64,000 nt of DNA from an uncultured Alphaproteobacteria bacterium (GCA_910577095.1 CAJTLY010000007.1:1-64000); one strand, 5' to 3'. Numbered from the stretch's first letter, positions 18,416-27,402 are shown. The notes: a model not told the origin generated them from the letters alone. A program made the numbers and translations.

Positions 18416-19294
18416 ATGATAAATCGCAAAGACGTACAAAATATAGAAAGTCTGTTTATGCTGGCAGCGGTACATGAACACAGCAGCAAACGCAAAGCTG
18501 CTCAATCAATCGGTTCTTCGGTCGATACCTTGAACAAATACATTAACAATCTGGAAGCCGAACTCGGTGTTCAGCTGGTGATCAGCTCCGGACTCGGATG
18601 CCAACTTACGCCCAAAGGACGCAATGTTGTGAGCAGCGCTTCCGAAATCAAAGAAATTCTGATGAAAATCTATGCCGAAAAGCCCGAAAACAATACCGCT
18701 TCGGGACTGGTAAAAGTAGGTATGGACATCGGCGTCAGCGCCAACTGTATTTTGTACCGGATTGACAAGTTCTTTACCCGCTATCCCAAAGTACAAATTC
18801 AGACAATGATGTTTCAAGACAGTCTCAAACTTTGTTACAACGATTTGGACATCGGCATTTCTTACAGCGAGCCACGCGAAAAAGACGTCGTCTCGCTGGC
18901 GGTCAAACAAATCGAATGTAAATTGTTCGCCTCACCGCAATATCTGTCGGAAAACGGTTATCCGCAAGACATTGAAGACATCATCCAAAACCACAGGATT
19001 GTCTGCAAGTCGGGCATGAGCTATTATGACAAAGAATACCGTGAAATTTTGAAGAAAGCCGAAAAGGTCTGCTATATTTCCAACTCCAGCGGTTCCGTCA
19101 TCGACGCGGTTAAAAACAATGCCGGAATTTGCATCATGCCGACCCGTTTTGCCGACGAAGGGCTGGTTTGCCTCGACAACTTCAATAAAATATGTCATAT
19201 CAGTCTCTATCTGTCATGCCACAAAAAGACCAAAGACCTGCCGCGGGTTCGTGCCGTAATCAACTATCTAAAAGAAGTTTTTGAAAAAATGTAA
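18416..19294 (+). CDS. LysR-family transcriptional regulator
   Basis: A DNA-binding regulator of 292 aa. The N-terminal winged helix-turn-helix is visible (HSSKRKAAQSIGSSVDTLNKYINNLEAEL pattern, near residues 20-48), followed by a periplasmic-binding-like effector domain (residues 90-290: VKVGMDIGVS, DIGISYSEP, then NNAGICIMPTRFA). LysR proteins usually control a divergent neighbour, but here the upstream gene runs the same way, so the target is not evident. A promoter-like pair lies upstream; the SD site is weak (GAAAG). Confidence 0.88.
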   Translation: MINRKDVQNIESLFMLAAVHEHSSKRKAAQSIGSSVDTLNKYINNLEAELGVQLVISSGLGCQLTPKGRNVVSSASEIKEILMKIYAEKPENNTASGLVKVGMDIGVSANCILYRIDKFFTRYPKVQIQTMMFQDSLKLCYNDLDIGISYSEPREKDVVSLAVKQIECKLFASPQYLSENGYPQDIEDIIQNHRIVCKSGMSYYDKEYREILKKAEKVCYISNSSGSVIDAVKNNAGICIMPTRFADEGLVCLDNFNKICHISLYLSCHKKTKDLPRVRAVINYLKEVFEKM

Positions 19295-19295
19295 C

Positions 19296-19324
19296 AAAAA
19301 ACCCCGATCTGAATCGGGGTTTTT
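19296..19324. terminator. Bidirectional Rho-independent terminator
   Basis: AAAAAACCCCGAT pairs with ATCGGGGTTTTT, 4-base loop, T runs on both strands. Shared by the LysR gene and the convergent DUF4139 gene. Confidence 0.88.
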
Positions 19325-19346
19325 CTTCAGACGGCAGACATATTCC

Positions 19347-20828
19347 TTATTTGCCGCAACTGCGTTTCTTATACGGCGCAACGACCCTGAAAGTGAGTGT
19401 CTGTTTGCCTTCGGCCGGAATCGTCACTTTCCATGCATAAGTGCCGGCATCTTTCAAGCGACCGTCAATGCTGGCGCTTTCGACATTCATATCGTTGGCA
19501 ATACCTTGTTCAAAAACCACCTCCTGAGCATAGGTATTGGCATTGTTAAAACTGACTTCGGCATCATAGGCGTACCGGGTCGTCACGGTGACGCAGGCAT
19601 TATCGGCTTCCTGAGTTTTGTTTTCGGAGAGCTTGGTAACTTTTTTAATTTTTCCGTTGACGAAAATATTAAAGTAACTGCCCAGATTGAGACGCATTTC
19701 TTCCCCTTTGGCCACATGCGAAATCGAGTTTTCGCCGATAAACTGCATATTGCCGTCATTGTCGTTTTCATAAAAACGTACAATGCCCGACGGCAGCGGA
19801 ATTCCCAAATTGTCGCTTTCCTTATTTTGCAGAATATAAATCATTTCCGGATGCTGCTGACGGAATTCCGGCGTATAATTGACGTTAAAATAAAGCGGCG
19901 AATTCATGTAGGCTTCTTTTTTATAAACGACGTCATTTTTTTCCAGCAAACTGATTTGTTTGGTCTGCTTATCCTTAATGTCCGTTTTCATCGGCAGATT
20001 GTACAAGTGGTAACCGCTCAGACTCTGCGGCGCGCCGGCAGCACTTTCCGCCACCGCATAATCGTTCATTGCCCGCGTCGCTTTTGCCATCATCATCATC
20101 GGCCGCACTCCGCTGTCGCTGCTCACCTGGTTCACATCTCCGGCAATCAGCTGCACTTTGGCGTTGCTGTAATCCGTTCCCGATTCGTTGTTGATTGTCA
20201 CCCAACCGGTCAGATTGAGCTTATTGTTGGAAACCACTTTGGCAACATAGTTTGTTTTCCAGCTGATGCCGTTGGTCAAATAGGCCAGCGATATACTTTT
20301 TGATGCCGCGCTGCTGCTGTCGATTTTTGCCACCAAAGTCGGTTCGCTGCGCAAACTGTCGGGCAACTTTTCAAACACCAGACGGCCGGGAAAATGGGTT
20401 TCAATTCCATAATTGAATTTTAACAAGGGTTGTCCGTAAACGGCACTGACAATTTCGGCGCTGTCATAAATGTTCTGGCCGGTTGTCGGATTGGAAACAA
20501 CGGTTTTAACCGTTTGCCCGACCGATTTGTCAATAATGTTGTTTGCGGTCAGCAGATCATAGTCATAATTTTGCTCCAGCACTTTAATTCCCGGCGCATC
20601 CAACAAAGCGGTTTCCGGTTTGATCTGCGTGGCCACGCCTTCGAAGGCAATGTCATTGATTCCCTGTTTCAAATCTACTGTTCGGCGGTCTTTTACCAAC
20701 GCCAGATTATTATTGTAAATGCTGATTTCCAGATCTGTCTTTTGACTGTCTCCAACCGTATTTTCGGCCGCCGAAGCCGCTGCAGACAGACCGACACAGC
20801 CCATTAAAAGCCAGGAAGCTAAACGCAT
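19347..20828 (-). CDS. Secreted DUF4139-domain protein
   Basis: A 493-aa exported protein with signal peptide MRLASWLLMGCVGLSAAASA. Most of the mature chain matches the DUF4139 family in style: an early strand ISIYNNNLALVKDRR, then SLAYLTNGISWKTNYVA, WVTINNESGTDYSNAKVQLIAGDVN, and a late PSGIVRFYENDNDGNMQFIGE. Members are large beta-rich periplasmic or surface proteins of unknown function. A Met-rich stretch (RPMMMMAKA) falls in the variable loop. Good SD site (AAGGAG) 9 bases before ATG. Convergent with the LysR gene. Confidence 0.8.
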   Translation of the reverse strand: MRLASWLLMGCVGLSAAASAAENTVGDSQKTDLEISIYNNNLALVKDRRTVDLKQGINDIAFEGVATQIKPETALLDAPGIKVLEQNYDYDLLTANNIIDKSVGQTVKTVVSNPTTGQNIYDSAEIVSAVYGQPLLKFNYGIETHFPGRLVFEKLPDSLRSEPTLVAKIDSSSAASKSISLAYLTNGISWKTNYVAKVVSNNKLNLTGWVTINNESGTDYSNAKVQLIAGDVNQVSSDSGVRPMMMMAKATRAMNDYAVAESAAGAPQSLSGYHLYNLPMKTDIKDKQTKQISLLEKNDVVYKKEAYMNSPLYFNVNYTPEFRQQHPEMIYILQNKESDNLGIPLPSGIVRFYENDNDGNMQFIGENSISHVAKGEEMRLNLGSYFNIFVNGKIKKVTKLSENKTQEADNACVTVTTRYAYDAEVSFNNANTYAQEVVFEQGIANDMNVESASIDGRLKDAGTYAWKVTIPAEGKQTLTFRVVAPYKKRSCGK

Positions 20829-20965
20829 CAGTTTTTCTCCTTATCAAAATTATATACTGACGATAAGGTAAGCCATTTTTTTCAAATATACAAGCCGTGA
20901 TGTTCCTCTTTGGCGCAAAATGTCTTTTTTCCGTTAAAAATCCGGATTATTTACGAAAACGGAAT

Positions 20966-21000
20966 AAAAAAAGAGGCTGCCGTCGGCAGTCTCTTTTTTT
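20966..21000 (-). terminator. Rho-independent terminator
   Basis: A-rich/T-rich flanks around GAG and CTGCC arms pairing with GGCAG and CTC. It lies directly downstream of the M16-like gene on the minus strand. Confidence 0.8.
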
Positions 21001-21016
21001 GAATGGAAAAAGTTTT

Positions 21017-22228
21017 TTACTTTAGCTTTTCCTGCACTTCCTCATAGGAATAGTGAGGCTCGTTGGTACAAGCGACCATTGTCAGCGGCGTCGAGAAAAT
21101 CTCCCGTGAGACGACTTTGACATCATGTGCCGTCACTCCCCAGATGAAGTTGATACGGGCATTGACGTCATACATATCGCCTCGGCCGAGCACCTGCCAT
21201 GCGGTTTCGACAGCGGCATCCTGCGGTTGTGAAAACAGGAACAGCTTCTCTGACATTGCACGGTTTCTCGACGTTTCCATACGGCGATCGGAAGCCTCGC
21301 TCTGACACAGGCGGTTGATGTTCCGGCAGACGGTATCGACCATTGCGTTTACCGAAAGCTGGGACGACGTTACCGAAATACGCAGCGTGCGGCGGCCGTA
21401 ATAGCCGGCGATCTTCACTTCGATCTGCGCATCGGTCGGACGCATAATTTTCTTGCCGGGGTTTTGCGGATCGTCCGCTTCGTTGAACGAGCGTTCGAGA
21501 CGACCGGCCAGCATCGACATCATCACGTTGGCTTCGGGCGAGTTCTTGATCTCGGTCACGTCCCAGCCCATCATAACCTGACGGTAGTCGCCGTAAGAAC
21601 AGATTCGGCTGTAACCGCCGGTATAGATGTTCTTGGTCAGACGATGACGTTCGCCTTCGACGACGTCGCCGAAATACTTCTCGGCCAGCGCACGGACATT
21701 TTCTTTGTCGACACCGGCACCGGCGATAACAACCACCAAATTCTTTCCGGTATAGTATTTGGCGGCAAACTCGCGCAGATCGTCAACCGAATAGCTTTCG
21801 ACGGCGGCGATGTAACTGTCCGTATCCCACAGCACGCGTTTCTTACCGAAGGCCGTGTGCTTGTAGAGCAGCTTCATCTGTCGTTTCAGCACCGGCGCCA
21901 GATCACGCGTATGTTCGATAATGTCGTAAGCGGCGGCTTCGATCAGATCGACCCCCAGATGAGGCGCCTTGATCAGGTTGGCCATTTTCGACATTGTCAT
22001 GCCGAGTTCGTCAGCGGGACAGCCGGTCAGAAAACTGGTGATGGTGCCGCCGTAAACCGTTTGGACACGGCTTACCTGCTTCATCAGCACGTTTTCGTAC
22101 AGAGCGGCGATTCCGAGCTTGGGCTCGTTTACATGGCCGACGTTAACGGTTACAGACACAGAGAGAATTTGCGACGCACGATTTGCGACAACAACGGTTA
22201 CACCATTGTTCAATTTAAACTTTTCCAT
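21017..22228 (-). CDS. M16-family peptidase homologue lacking the zinc motif
   Basis: A 403-aa protein with the two-lobed M16 (pitrilysin/insulinase) look: N-terminal strand MEKFKLNNGVTVVVANR, then VTVNVGHVNEPKLGIAALYENVLM, and later YYTGKNLVVVIAGAGVDKENV. The canonical HxxEH zinc motif is replaced by AxxEN (residues 42-46), so it should not be a metallopeptidase. Inactive M16 chains usually pair with an active partner, which is not in this window. It has no signal peptide. The start at 22228 has no SD site, only an AT/T-rich leader of about 40 bases behind a strong promoter. Codon and leader style differ from the flanking housekeeping genes. Confidence 0.82.
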   Translation of the reverse strand: MEKFKLNNGVTVVVANRASQILSVSVTVNVGHVNEPKLGIAALYENVLMKQVSRVQTVYGGTITSFLTGCPADELGMTMSKMANLIKAPHLGVDLIEAAAYDIIEHTRDLAPVLKRQMKLLYKHTAFGKKRVLWDTDSYIAAVESYSVDDLREFAAKYYTGKNLVVVIAGAGVDKENVRALAEKYFGDVVEGERHRLTKNIYTGGYSRICSYGDYRQVMMGWDVTEIKNSPEANVMMSMLAGRLERSFNEADDPQNPGKKIMRPTDAQIEVKIAGYYGRRTLRISVTSSQLSVNAMVDTVCRNINRLCQSEASDRRMETSRNRAMSEKLFLFSQPQDAAVETAWQVLGRGDMYDVNARINFIWGVTAHDVKVVSREIFSTPLTMVACTNEPHYSYEEVQEKLK

Positions 22229-22275
22229 ATGTATGAAAATAAAAATGAATAAATAATTGTTAACTACAAACAAAG

Positions 22276-22304
22276 CTTATAAAACCTTACAAGCGATTTG
22301 TCAA
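22276..22304 (-). promoter_or_regulatory. Sigma-70-type promoter of the M16-like gene
   Basis: On the minus strand TTGACA, 17-base spacer, TATAAG. The expected transcript has a leader of about 40 bases with no SD site before the ATG at 22228. Confidence 0.6.
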
Positions 22305-22411
22305 TATTTTTGGCAATCATTTTTAACAACGGAAAAAAAACAAGTGTTTTAATCATTTTCTGACAAGAAACAGTTGCTGTTCTGCAATATTTTCAGATTT
22401 GACAACCTTAC

Positions 22412-23056
22412 TCAGATTTCGGTGTAAGAAGCATAATCGGCCATATCCCAGTCAACCCCGCGGCGAATAACGGCTGCCGGAACACCGGCCACCAGCAGAT
22501 TCGGTTCCGCAAAGCTTTTATTGACCAGCGACATCGCCCCCACAATCGAATTGCGTCCGATCACCGCTCCTTTGAGGATCATGCACCGGGCACCGATCCA
22601 CACATGGCTGCCGATTACAATATCTGCCGGCGGGTTAAGCGGATCGCGGCTGCCGGCATCAACAACCGTGTGACCGTCACCGCAACGGATGATGGTACCG
22701 GTCCCGACAATAACATCATTGCCAAAGACAACGGAGACCGCCTTTTTCTCTTTGGCCAGCACTGCAATATCACGATTAAAGAAACAATTGCGGCCGATAT
22801 TGATCCGACAACCGTCACAAAGACAGAAAAAAACACCGTCGATCCGCCGGCATGAGGCTGCCGCTTCAAAACGGTTGCCGTTTCCGGTTATTTTCAGACG
22901 GCTGTTTTCAAATGTTTGCGGATACTCAATCCGCACACAGTTATCATCACCCTCAACCGCAATATCCAGTCCCGGAATTTCCTCCGTCAATTCGCGTTCC
23001 CTGCCCTCAACCACGATCGTCAGGCGGTTGTTTTCGCCGTTAACCGACAACCCCAT
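22412..23056 (-). CDS. Left-handed beta-helix acyltransferase
   Basis: A 214-aa protein with hexapeptide repeats in its second half (DVIVGTGTIIRCGDG, then DIVIGSHVWIGARCMI, LKGAVIGRNSIVGAMSLVNK), typical of the serine acetyltransferase / maltose O-acetyltransferase class. The first 90 residues form another beta-repeat region (EGDDNCVRIEYP, ITGNGNRFEAA). It ends with LVAGVPAAVIRR, the usual close of sugar O-acetyltransferases. The substrate is probably a surface glycan, which is inference. AGGAG lies 5 bases before ATG, and the gene starts 9 bases after the phosphatase gene, so they form an operon. Confidence 0.85.
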   Translation of the reverse strand: MGLSVNGENNRLTIVVEGRERELTEEIPGLDIAVEGDDNCVRIEYPQTFENSRLKITGNGNRFEAAASCRRIDGVFFCLCDGCRINIGRNCFFNRDIAVLAKEKKAVSVVFGNDVIVGTGTIIRCGDGHTVVDAGSRDPLNPPADIVIGSHVWIGARCMILKGAVIGRNSIVGAMSLVNKSFAEPNLLVAGVPAAVIRRGVDWDMADYASYTEI

Positions 23057-23065
23057 GATCTTCTC

Positions 23066-23686
23066 CTAATAGTTCAGAAACGACGGTTCAAAAGTCGGCT
23101 GTGCCGGCGGGATGTCCACCGCTTCCCATCGGTCCTTATCGGGATCGTAGGCAATATGAATATAGTCGCAATTGGCCAGCCGGTAAATTTTATGATTAAA
23201 CAACACGTTCAACAATACCGTCATCGCATTTCCGTGCGTCGAAATTGCAATATTTCGGTGATTGTAGCGGAGAGCCGCATCGCGGATGGCATCTTTCAGC
23301 CGTTCCCCAACTTCCCCGAAACTTTCGCCGTCGGGAAAACGCACCGCATAATCAATATAACATTTTTTAAAATCGGGATACATTTCTTCGCGCTCAATCG
23401 TGTACATACCGTTCAGACGCCCATAGTCCACTTCCCGCAAACGCCGGTCAAACACAATTTCAACCCCAAGCTTTTCGGCAACGATTTCCGCTGTTTGCTG
23501 TGCCCGCAACAAATCGGAACTGATAATTTTCTTAATTTTTTTATCGGCCAGCCGGCCCGCCAAAGCCGTTGCCTGTTCACGGCCGGTCATCGTCAGCGGC
23601 ACCGGATAAGGGTGCTGTCCCTGAGGACGTCCCTCCGCATTCCAAATTGTTTGTCCGTGACGAAAAATATAAAAATGTTTTTTCAT
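23066..23686 (-). CDS. Histidine phosphatase family protein
   Basis: A 206-aa phosphoglycerate mutase-like phosphatase. The catalytic RHG motif is at the N-terminus (FYIFRHGQTIWNAEGR), the second catalytic His in ISTHGNAMTVLL, and the supporting Glu in RLREVDYGRLNGMY. ATG at 23686 gives the family N-terminus, with AGAGG 5 bases upstream; the open frame upstream is spurious. Substrate unknown: members act on phospho-sugars, nucleotides or cobalamin intermediates. Operon with the acyltransferase gene. Confidence 0.9.
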   Translation of the reverse strand: MKKHFYIFRHGQTIWNAEGRPQGQHPYPVPLTMTGREQATALAGRLADKKIKKIISSDLLRAQQTAEIVAEKLGVEIVFDRRLREVDYGRLNGMYTIEREEMYPDFKKCYIDYAVRFPDGESFGEVGERLKDAIRDAALRYNHRNIAISTHGNAMTVLLNVLFNHKIYRLANCDYIHIAYDPDKDRWEAVDIPPAQPTFEPSFLNY

Positions 23687-23777
23687 AGCCTCTGTTCCGA
23701 TTTTTTTGACCGTCATCATCAAACAAGATAAAACCAAACCGTCCAAAAAGCAAACCCTTTCCCGGCTTGCCAACAAA

Positions 23778-23809
23778 AAAGTTCCCATACCGGCCGGTAC
23801 GGGAACTTT
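23778..23809 (-). terminator. Rho-independent terminator
   Basis: GTTCCCATACCGG and CCGGTACGGGAAC form a long near-palindrome with one mismatch, T-rich on the minus side. It ends the lipoprotein gene at 23819. Confidence 0.75.
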
Positions 23810-23818
23810 AAAAGAGCA

Positions 23819-24418
23819 TCAGTCAAGCTTCTTAACTGCCAGCACTTCGTTGGGCGAAAGCGCATAAACGTTATACACAATGCGGTCTCCCGGCACAAGT
23901 TCAAGCGACAGTTTACTTTTCTTGACGAAAATCAGTTTTCCGTCCTCAAGGACAATGAAGCAGGTGTCAATCGGCACAAAAGTCAGACTGTAGCGGATTT
24001 TCATGTCAAATATCTCCGCCACACATCCCTCAACCGGATCACTTGCGACCAGACTGCGGGAACTTTGGGTTGCCGCCCCTTTTTCTGCTTCGCTTCCGTC
24101 TCCGAGTTCAAACCCGTCGATAACGGCAATCTCGTTCGGACAAAAGGAAAAAACCCGATAATCGATACGGTCCCCCTGATGCAGATCCCGATTATACCGC
24201 GTCCGCAACATGTAAAGGTCGCTGCCGTCGGAAAGACGCATAACATAAGCCGGAAACGGAAGCGGCACTTCACGGCGCATATGAACCGGATAGAGCTTTT
24301 CGATCACGGCACATTTTTCCTGTTCCACCGGATGAGAAAAATTGTCGTCCGGTTCGTCTTCTTTGCTGCATGCCGTAAACATCAACACCGGCAAAATCCA
24401 AATTAGTTTCTTTCTCAT
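23819..24418 (-). CDS. Lipoprotein with duplicated domain and acidic export-like signal
   Basis: A 199-aa lipoprotein: signal MRKKLIWILPVLMFTAC, then SKEDEPDD directly after the acylated Cys. A Lys plus acidic run at this place is the surface-export signal described for Bacteroidota lipoproteins. The mature part holds two copies of one domain: copy 1 has LSDGSDLYML, QGDRIDYRVF and CPNEIAV; copy 2 has LEDGKLIFV, PGDRIVYNVY and SPNEVLAV. The start codon has no SD site and is preceded by ATTAATTAATATATTT, also in Bacteroidota style. I infer recent or ancient transfer from that phylum. Function unknown. Confidence 0.75.
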   Translation of the reverse strand: MRKKLIWILPVLMFTACSKEDEPDDNFSHPVEQEKCAVIEKLYPVHMRREVPLPFPAYVMRLSDGSDLYMLRTRYNRDLHQGDRIDYRVFSFCPNEIAVIDGFELGDGSEAEKGAATQSSRSLVASDPVEGCVAEIFDMKIRYSLTFVPIDTCFIVLEDGKLIFVKKSKLSLELVPGDRIVYNVYALSPNEVLAVKKLD

Positions 24419-24527
24419 AAATATATTAATTAATAATCTGACAAATCATTCCGTTTATATATTGTTTTTGACATTTTGTAAATGCCTAAACCGCTTTTTT
24501 GGGGACGACTGACCGCCCCTGACGCAA

Positions 24528-24553
24528 GAAAGCACCCCTTTTGGGGTGCTTTC
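24528..24553 (-). terminator. Rho-independent terminator
   Basis: GAAAGCACCCC pairs with GGGGTGCTTTC around a 4-base loop. It follows the 367-aa gene on the minus strand. Confidence 0.85.
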
Positions 24554-24570
24554 CATAGCTGAGGCGTTTT

Positions 24571-25674
24571 TCACAACTTGCCGACATTGACCGCATAACG
24601 GATCTTGTCGGGCATTTGGTGATAATTCACGCTTTTTGGCACCAGATACAAACCGACAAAAGGATCGCCGCCCACCTTTTTCAGCATCTGATTAAGTTCG
24701 GGCTGCGCTTGTTTTGCCGCTTCGATTTGCCAACTGTCGAGAACATCCCACTTTTCACCTTCATAAGGCGGAAGTTGGTTACGGGCATACTTCTGCGCTT
24801 TTGAAACCGAAAGTCCCGCAATTTCGTCGGTTGCCCCTAAAATAAACCTGGCATACCCGGCGGCACGGCGTTTGTACGGAACGAAAATTCCCAACGGTGT
24901 CGCATCCTGCATCACCCGGTTCGAAACCACCAAACGTCCTTTCCAGCGGTAAAGAATATCCATCGAATATACCTTGCCCATTTTGAGCTTTTCGATTTCA
25001 TCCTTTTCAGCCTCCGAAAAGTCTTCTCCTTCCGTCACCGCGGACGATTCCGACGCTTGCACAGGCTCCGTTCCCGTTGCGCCGTTGTTTTCTCCGGCGG
25101 TTGCGGACGCTTCCGCATCAGTAGCGTCGGTTGTGTCCTCGGCCTTTTCATGGACAGAATCGTCTTGAGCAGCCGAAGCGGCCGGCGTTTGTGCTTCGTT
25201 CGTCTTTTGCTTCCGCGGTCGTCCGAGCTTACGGCCGTTGCGGCTGTAGCCTTTGGGATACGGGGAAGAAACCGGCGAAACGGCTTTTTCGTCTTCCTTT
25301 GTTTCTGCCGCCGTCCCCCCGACATAACCGAGGATACCGTTTTCGTCCTCGATCGGAATATCACCGACGGCAGCCGCCGATTGTTCCGACATCACGACAC
25401 CATTGCCGCCGGCCGGAACAGCTGTTGCACTCTCTTGCGCAGGTATGTGAATACCGGCAACCGGAAGTTTTGTCGTCAGCAGCAGCAATTCGTTGCATTT
25501 GGTTTGTACTTCCTGCAGCAGTGCAGCCGTCCGATCGGTCGGAAAACAGTCGGTCAGAGACAGTCCGAAGTGTTTCATCAGTTCACGGGCAAATTCGGCA
25601 TAATCCTCATGGGACAGTTCCAATGCTTCGATCATACTTAACAGATCGAGCAAAATTTTCTTTTTTTCTTTCAT
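24571..25674 (-). CDS. Protein of unknown function with an AT-hook-like motif
   Basis: A 367-aa cytoplasmic protein in three parts. Residues 1-75 are helical and Leu-rich. Residues 76-235 are low complexity (Ala, Glu, Thr, Ser) and carry GRKLGRPRKQK, an AT-hook-like basic motif built on Gly-Arg-Pro. Residues 236-367 form a compact domain (GKVYSMDILYRWKGRLVVS, GIFVPYKRRAAGY, LDSWQIEAAKQ). The hook suggests minor-groove DNA binding; this is inference. The ATG has no SD site and lies in an AT-rich leader, as for several unknown genes nearby. I do not recognise the family. Confidence 0.7.
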   Translation of the reverse strand: MKEKKKILLDLLSMIEALELSHEDYAEFARELMKHFGLSLTDCFPTDRTAALLQEVQTKCNELLLLTTKLPVAGIHIPAQESATAVPAGGNGVVMSEQSAAAVGDIPIEDENGILGYVGGTAAETKEDEKAVSPVSSPYPKGYSRNGRKLGRPRKQKTNEAQTPAASAAQDDSVHEKAEDTTDATDAEASATAGENNGATGTEPVQASESSAVTEGEDFSEAEKDEIEKLKMGKVYSMDILYRWKGRLVVSNRVMQDATPLGIFVPYKRRAAGYARFILGATDEIAGLSVSKAQKYARNQLPPYEGEKWDVLDSWQIEAAKQAQPELNQMLKKVGGDPFVGLYLVPKSVNYHQMPDKIRYAVNVGKL

Positions 25675-25803
25675 ACGACGATGAATTTAAATTGGTAAAA
25701 CATATTTATAGTAAAAATAAATTCTTAAACGAATTCAGTATAAACCTAAAAAGCAAAAAAGCAAGCCTATTTTGTTTATTTATGTCTAAAAATTATCACC
25801 GTT

Positions 25804-27402
25804 TTACAATATGCGGCCATTTTGCAGCCGGCGGTTGAAAACCGTTTCCATATTCCGCTGCATTTTTTTTACCGTTTCGCTTTTTATTCCTAATGCGGCG
25901 GCAACTTCTTCATAACCGACATTCATTTGGCGAAGCGCTTCGGCAAAACCAACCCGATAACTGCTCTCGGCCTGAACTTCGGACGCCAATTCAAGCATAG
26001 CCCGGTCATCATGCCGCAATTGCTTTGCCGCCAACGCCCACAAGGTCATCCATTCGTGAGGGTAACGATAGTCGGACACCAAATCGCGTCCGTCTTCCGA
26101 AACCTCGGTGCCGCCTTTTTTGCCAAAGTGCGAAAGCGCTTCAAACAAAGAAACTTTCCGGTAGCTTCGCGCTTCGGAATCCGCCTCGTGTTTCCGCTCT
26201 GTACTCATTTTCTGCAAATAATCCAACTGTTGCTCTTCAACCTGCAAAAGATGGCAATGCGGCGTAATGGCCCACACCGTTCCTTCGCCGTTCCAGCGGT
26301 TGATAACAAAATTATCATCCTTCAAGCCCGGAATAACCACTTCTTCAAAAACCGCTTCATCCAGATTAAAATCATAAATGCCCAAATTGCCGAGTTCTTC
26401 GCGCGTCTCACGGCGGATGTTGGCTGCTGCAATCTTTTGCTGATCGCGAATCAAAACCGGCTTTCCGTCTTCTATCGCAACATCGTCGCGCATGGCTGCC
26501 AGCAAACGCCGTTGCCACTCGTCGGCGCTTAAGAATTCGGCTTCACCGGTCATTTCCGCCAGCCCGCCGAGAGCACCCCACCCGTCGGCTCGGCCGTTCT
26601 TCGGATTGCGGCGCATTAAAAGACCGACATAAATATTTTGCAAACGTTTTTTCATGCATCCTTCGGTCCCTGCTTCTCCGCTCCACAAGGTCACGTTGGC
26701 ACCGCTGCCGGCAATCAGACTGCGGTTATTCTCGTTTTGCAAAATTCGCGCCCTCTCCTGCCCTTTTGATGCCTGCCGCAAAGCGTTTTCCACTTCTTCC
26801 CGGTTATCATAACCGACCAAAAATTTAACCGATTCTTCAATCGTTTGCGGACTGAAAACCACACCGTTTATCCCCAAGTTCCGCACGCTTTCAATATTTT
26901 GCAGCTTGTCGTCGACGGCCATCATTTCCTCAAATCGGCATCCGAGCCGGGAACGAACATATTCATAAACCGCCGGATCGGGTTTTAGCAATCCGCTTTC
27001 ATAAGAAGTAAAAATATGTTCGGCTTTTACCAGACCTTCGGTTTTAAGGCTCTTGGACAAGATCGGCAGCGCATTTGAAAAAACAACGTTCTCAATTCCC
27101 CGTCGCTGCAAATATGCCATCATTTGCCGGGTTTCGGGAAAATAGGCGCCGATACCGCGATGAAACGCCCGGTTGATCGCCGCCGGCACCGCCGCATTAT
27201 ACGGTACCTCAAAAGCATGGCAGAGCTGTCGGCACAGTTGCTCAAACTCTGTCTGTCCGCGCATATAAGGACCAAAGTCAAATCTTTTGACTTCGGCAAC
27301 CGAGACCTTTTTTTGCGCATTTTCGACAACCCAGTCACCCAGCGGATTGAGCGTATAGTCATAAATTGTTTTACCGACGTCCCACAAACAATACCTGATC
27401 AT
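25804..27402 (-). CDS. HAD-like / Nudix / helix-turn-helix fusion protein
   Basis: A 532-aa three-part protein. Residues 1-200 are a HAD-type phosphatase: motif I LWDVGKTIYD (nucleophile Asp8, with Gly in place of the usual second Asp), motif II Ser109 in VVFSNALP, motif III Lys140 in SGLLKPDP, and motif IV VDDK. Residues 250-450 contain a Nudix-like domain with RRETREELGNLG (331-342) and an upstream GALGGLAEMTGE. The insert between Gly and the RE..EE box is unusually long. The C-terminus (about 495-520) has a helix-turn-helix look (EEVAAALGIKSETVKKM). Strong SD site (AAGGAAGG). Neighbouring genes are also nucleotide or phosphate hydrolases. Confidence 0.78.
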   Translation of the reverse strand: MIRYCLWDVGKTIYDYTLNPLGDWVVENAQKKVSVAEVKRFDFGPYMRGQTEFEQLCRQLCHAFEVPYNAAVPAAINRAFHRGIGAYFPETRQMMAYLQRRGIENVVFSNALPILSKSLKTEGLVKAEHIFTSYESGLLKPDPAVYEYVRSRLGCRFEEMMAVDDKLQNIESVRNLGINGVVFSPQTIEESVKFLVGYDNREEVENALRQASKGQERARILQNENNRSLIAGSGANVTLWSGEAGTEGCMKKRLQNIYVGLLMRRNPKNGRADGWGALGGLAEMTGEAEFLSADEWQRRLLAAMRDDVAIEDGKPVLIRDQQKIAAANIRRETREELGNLGIYDFNLDEAVFEEVVIPGLKDDNFVINRWNGEGTVWAITPHCHLLQVEEQQLDYLQKMSTERKHEADSEARSYRKVSLFEALSHFGKKGGTEVSEDGRDLVSDYRYPHEWMTLWALAAKQLRHDDRAMLELASEVQAESSYRVGFAEALRQMNVGYEEVAAALGIKSETVKKMQRNMETVFNRRLQNGRIL

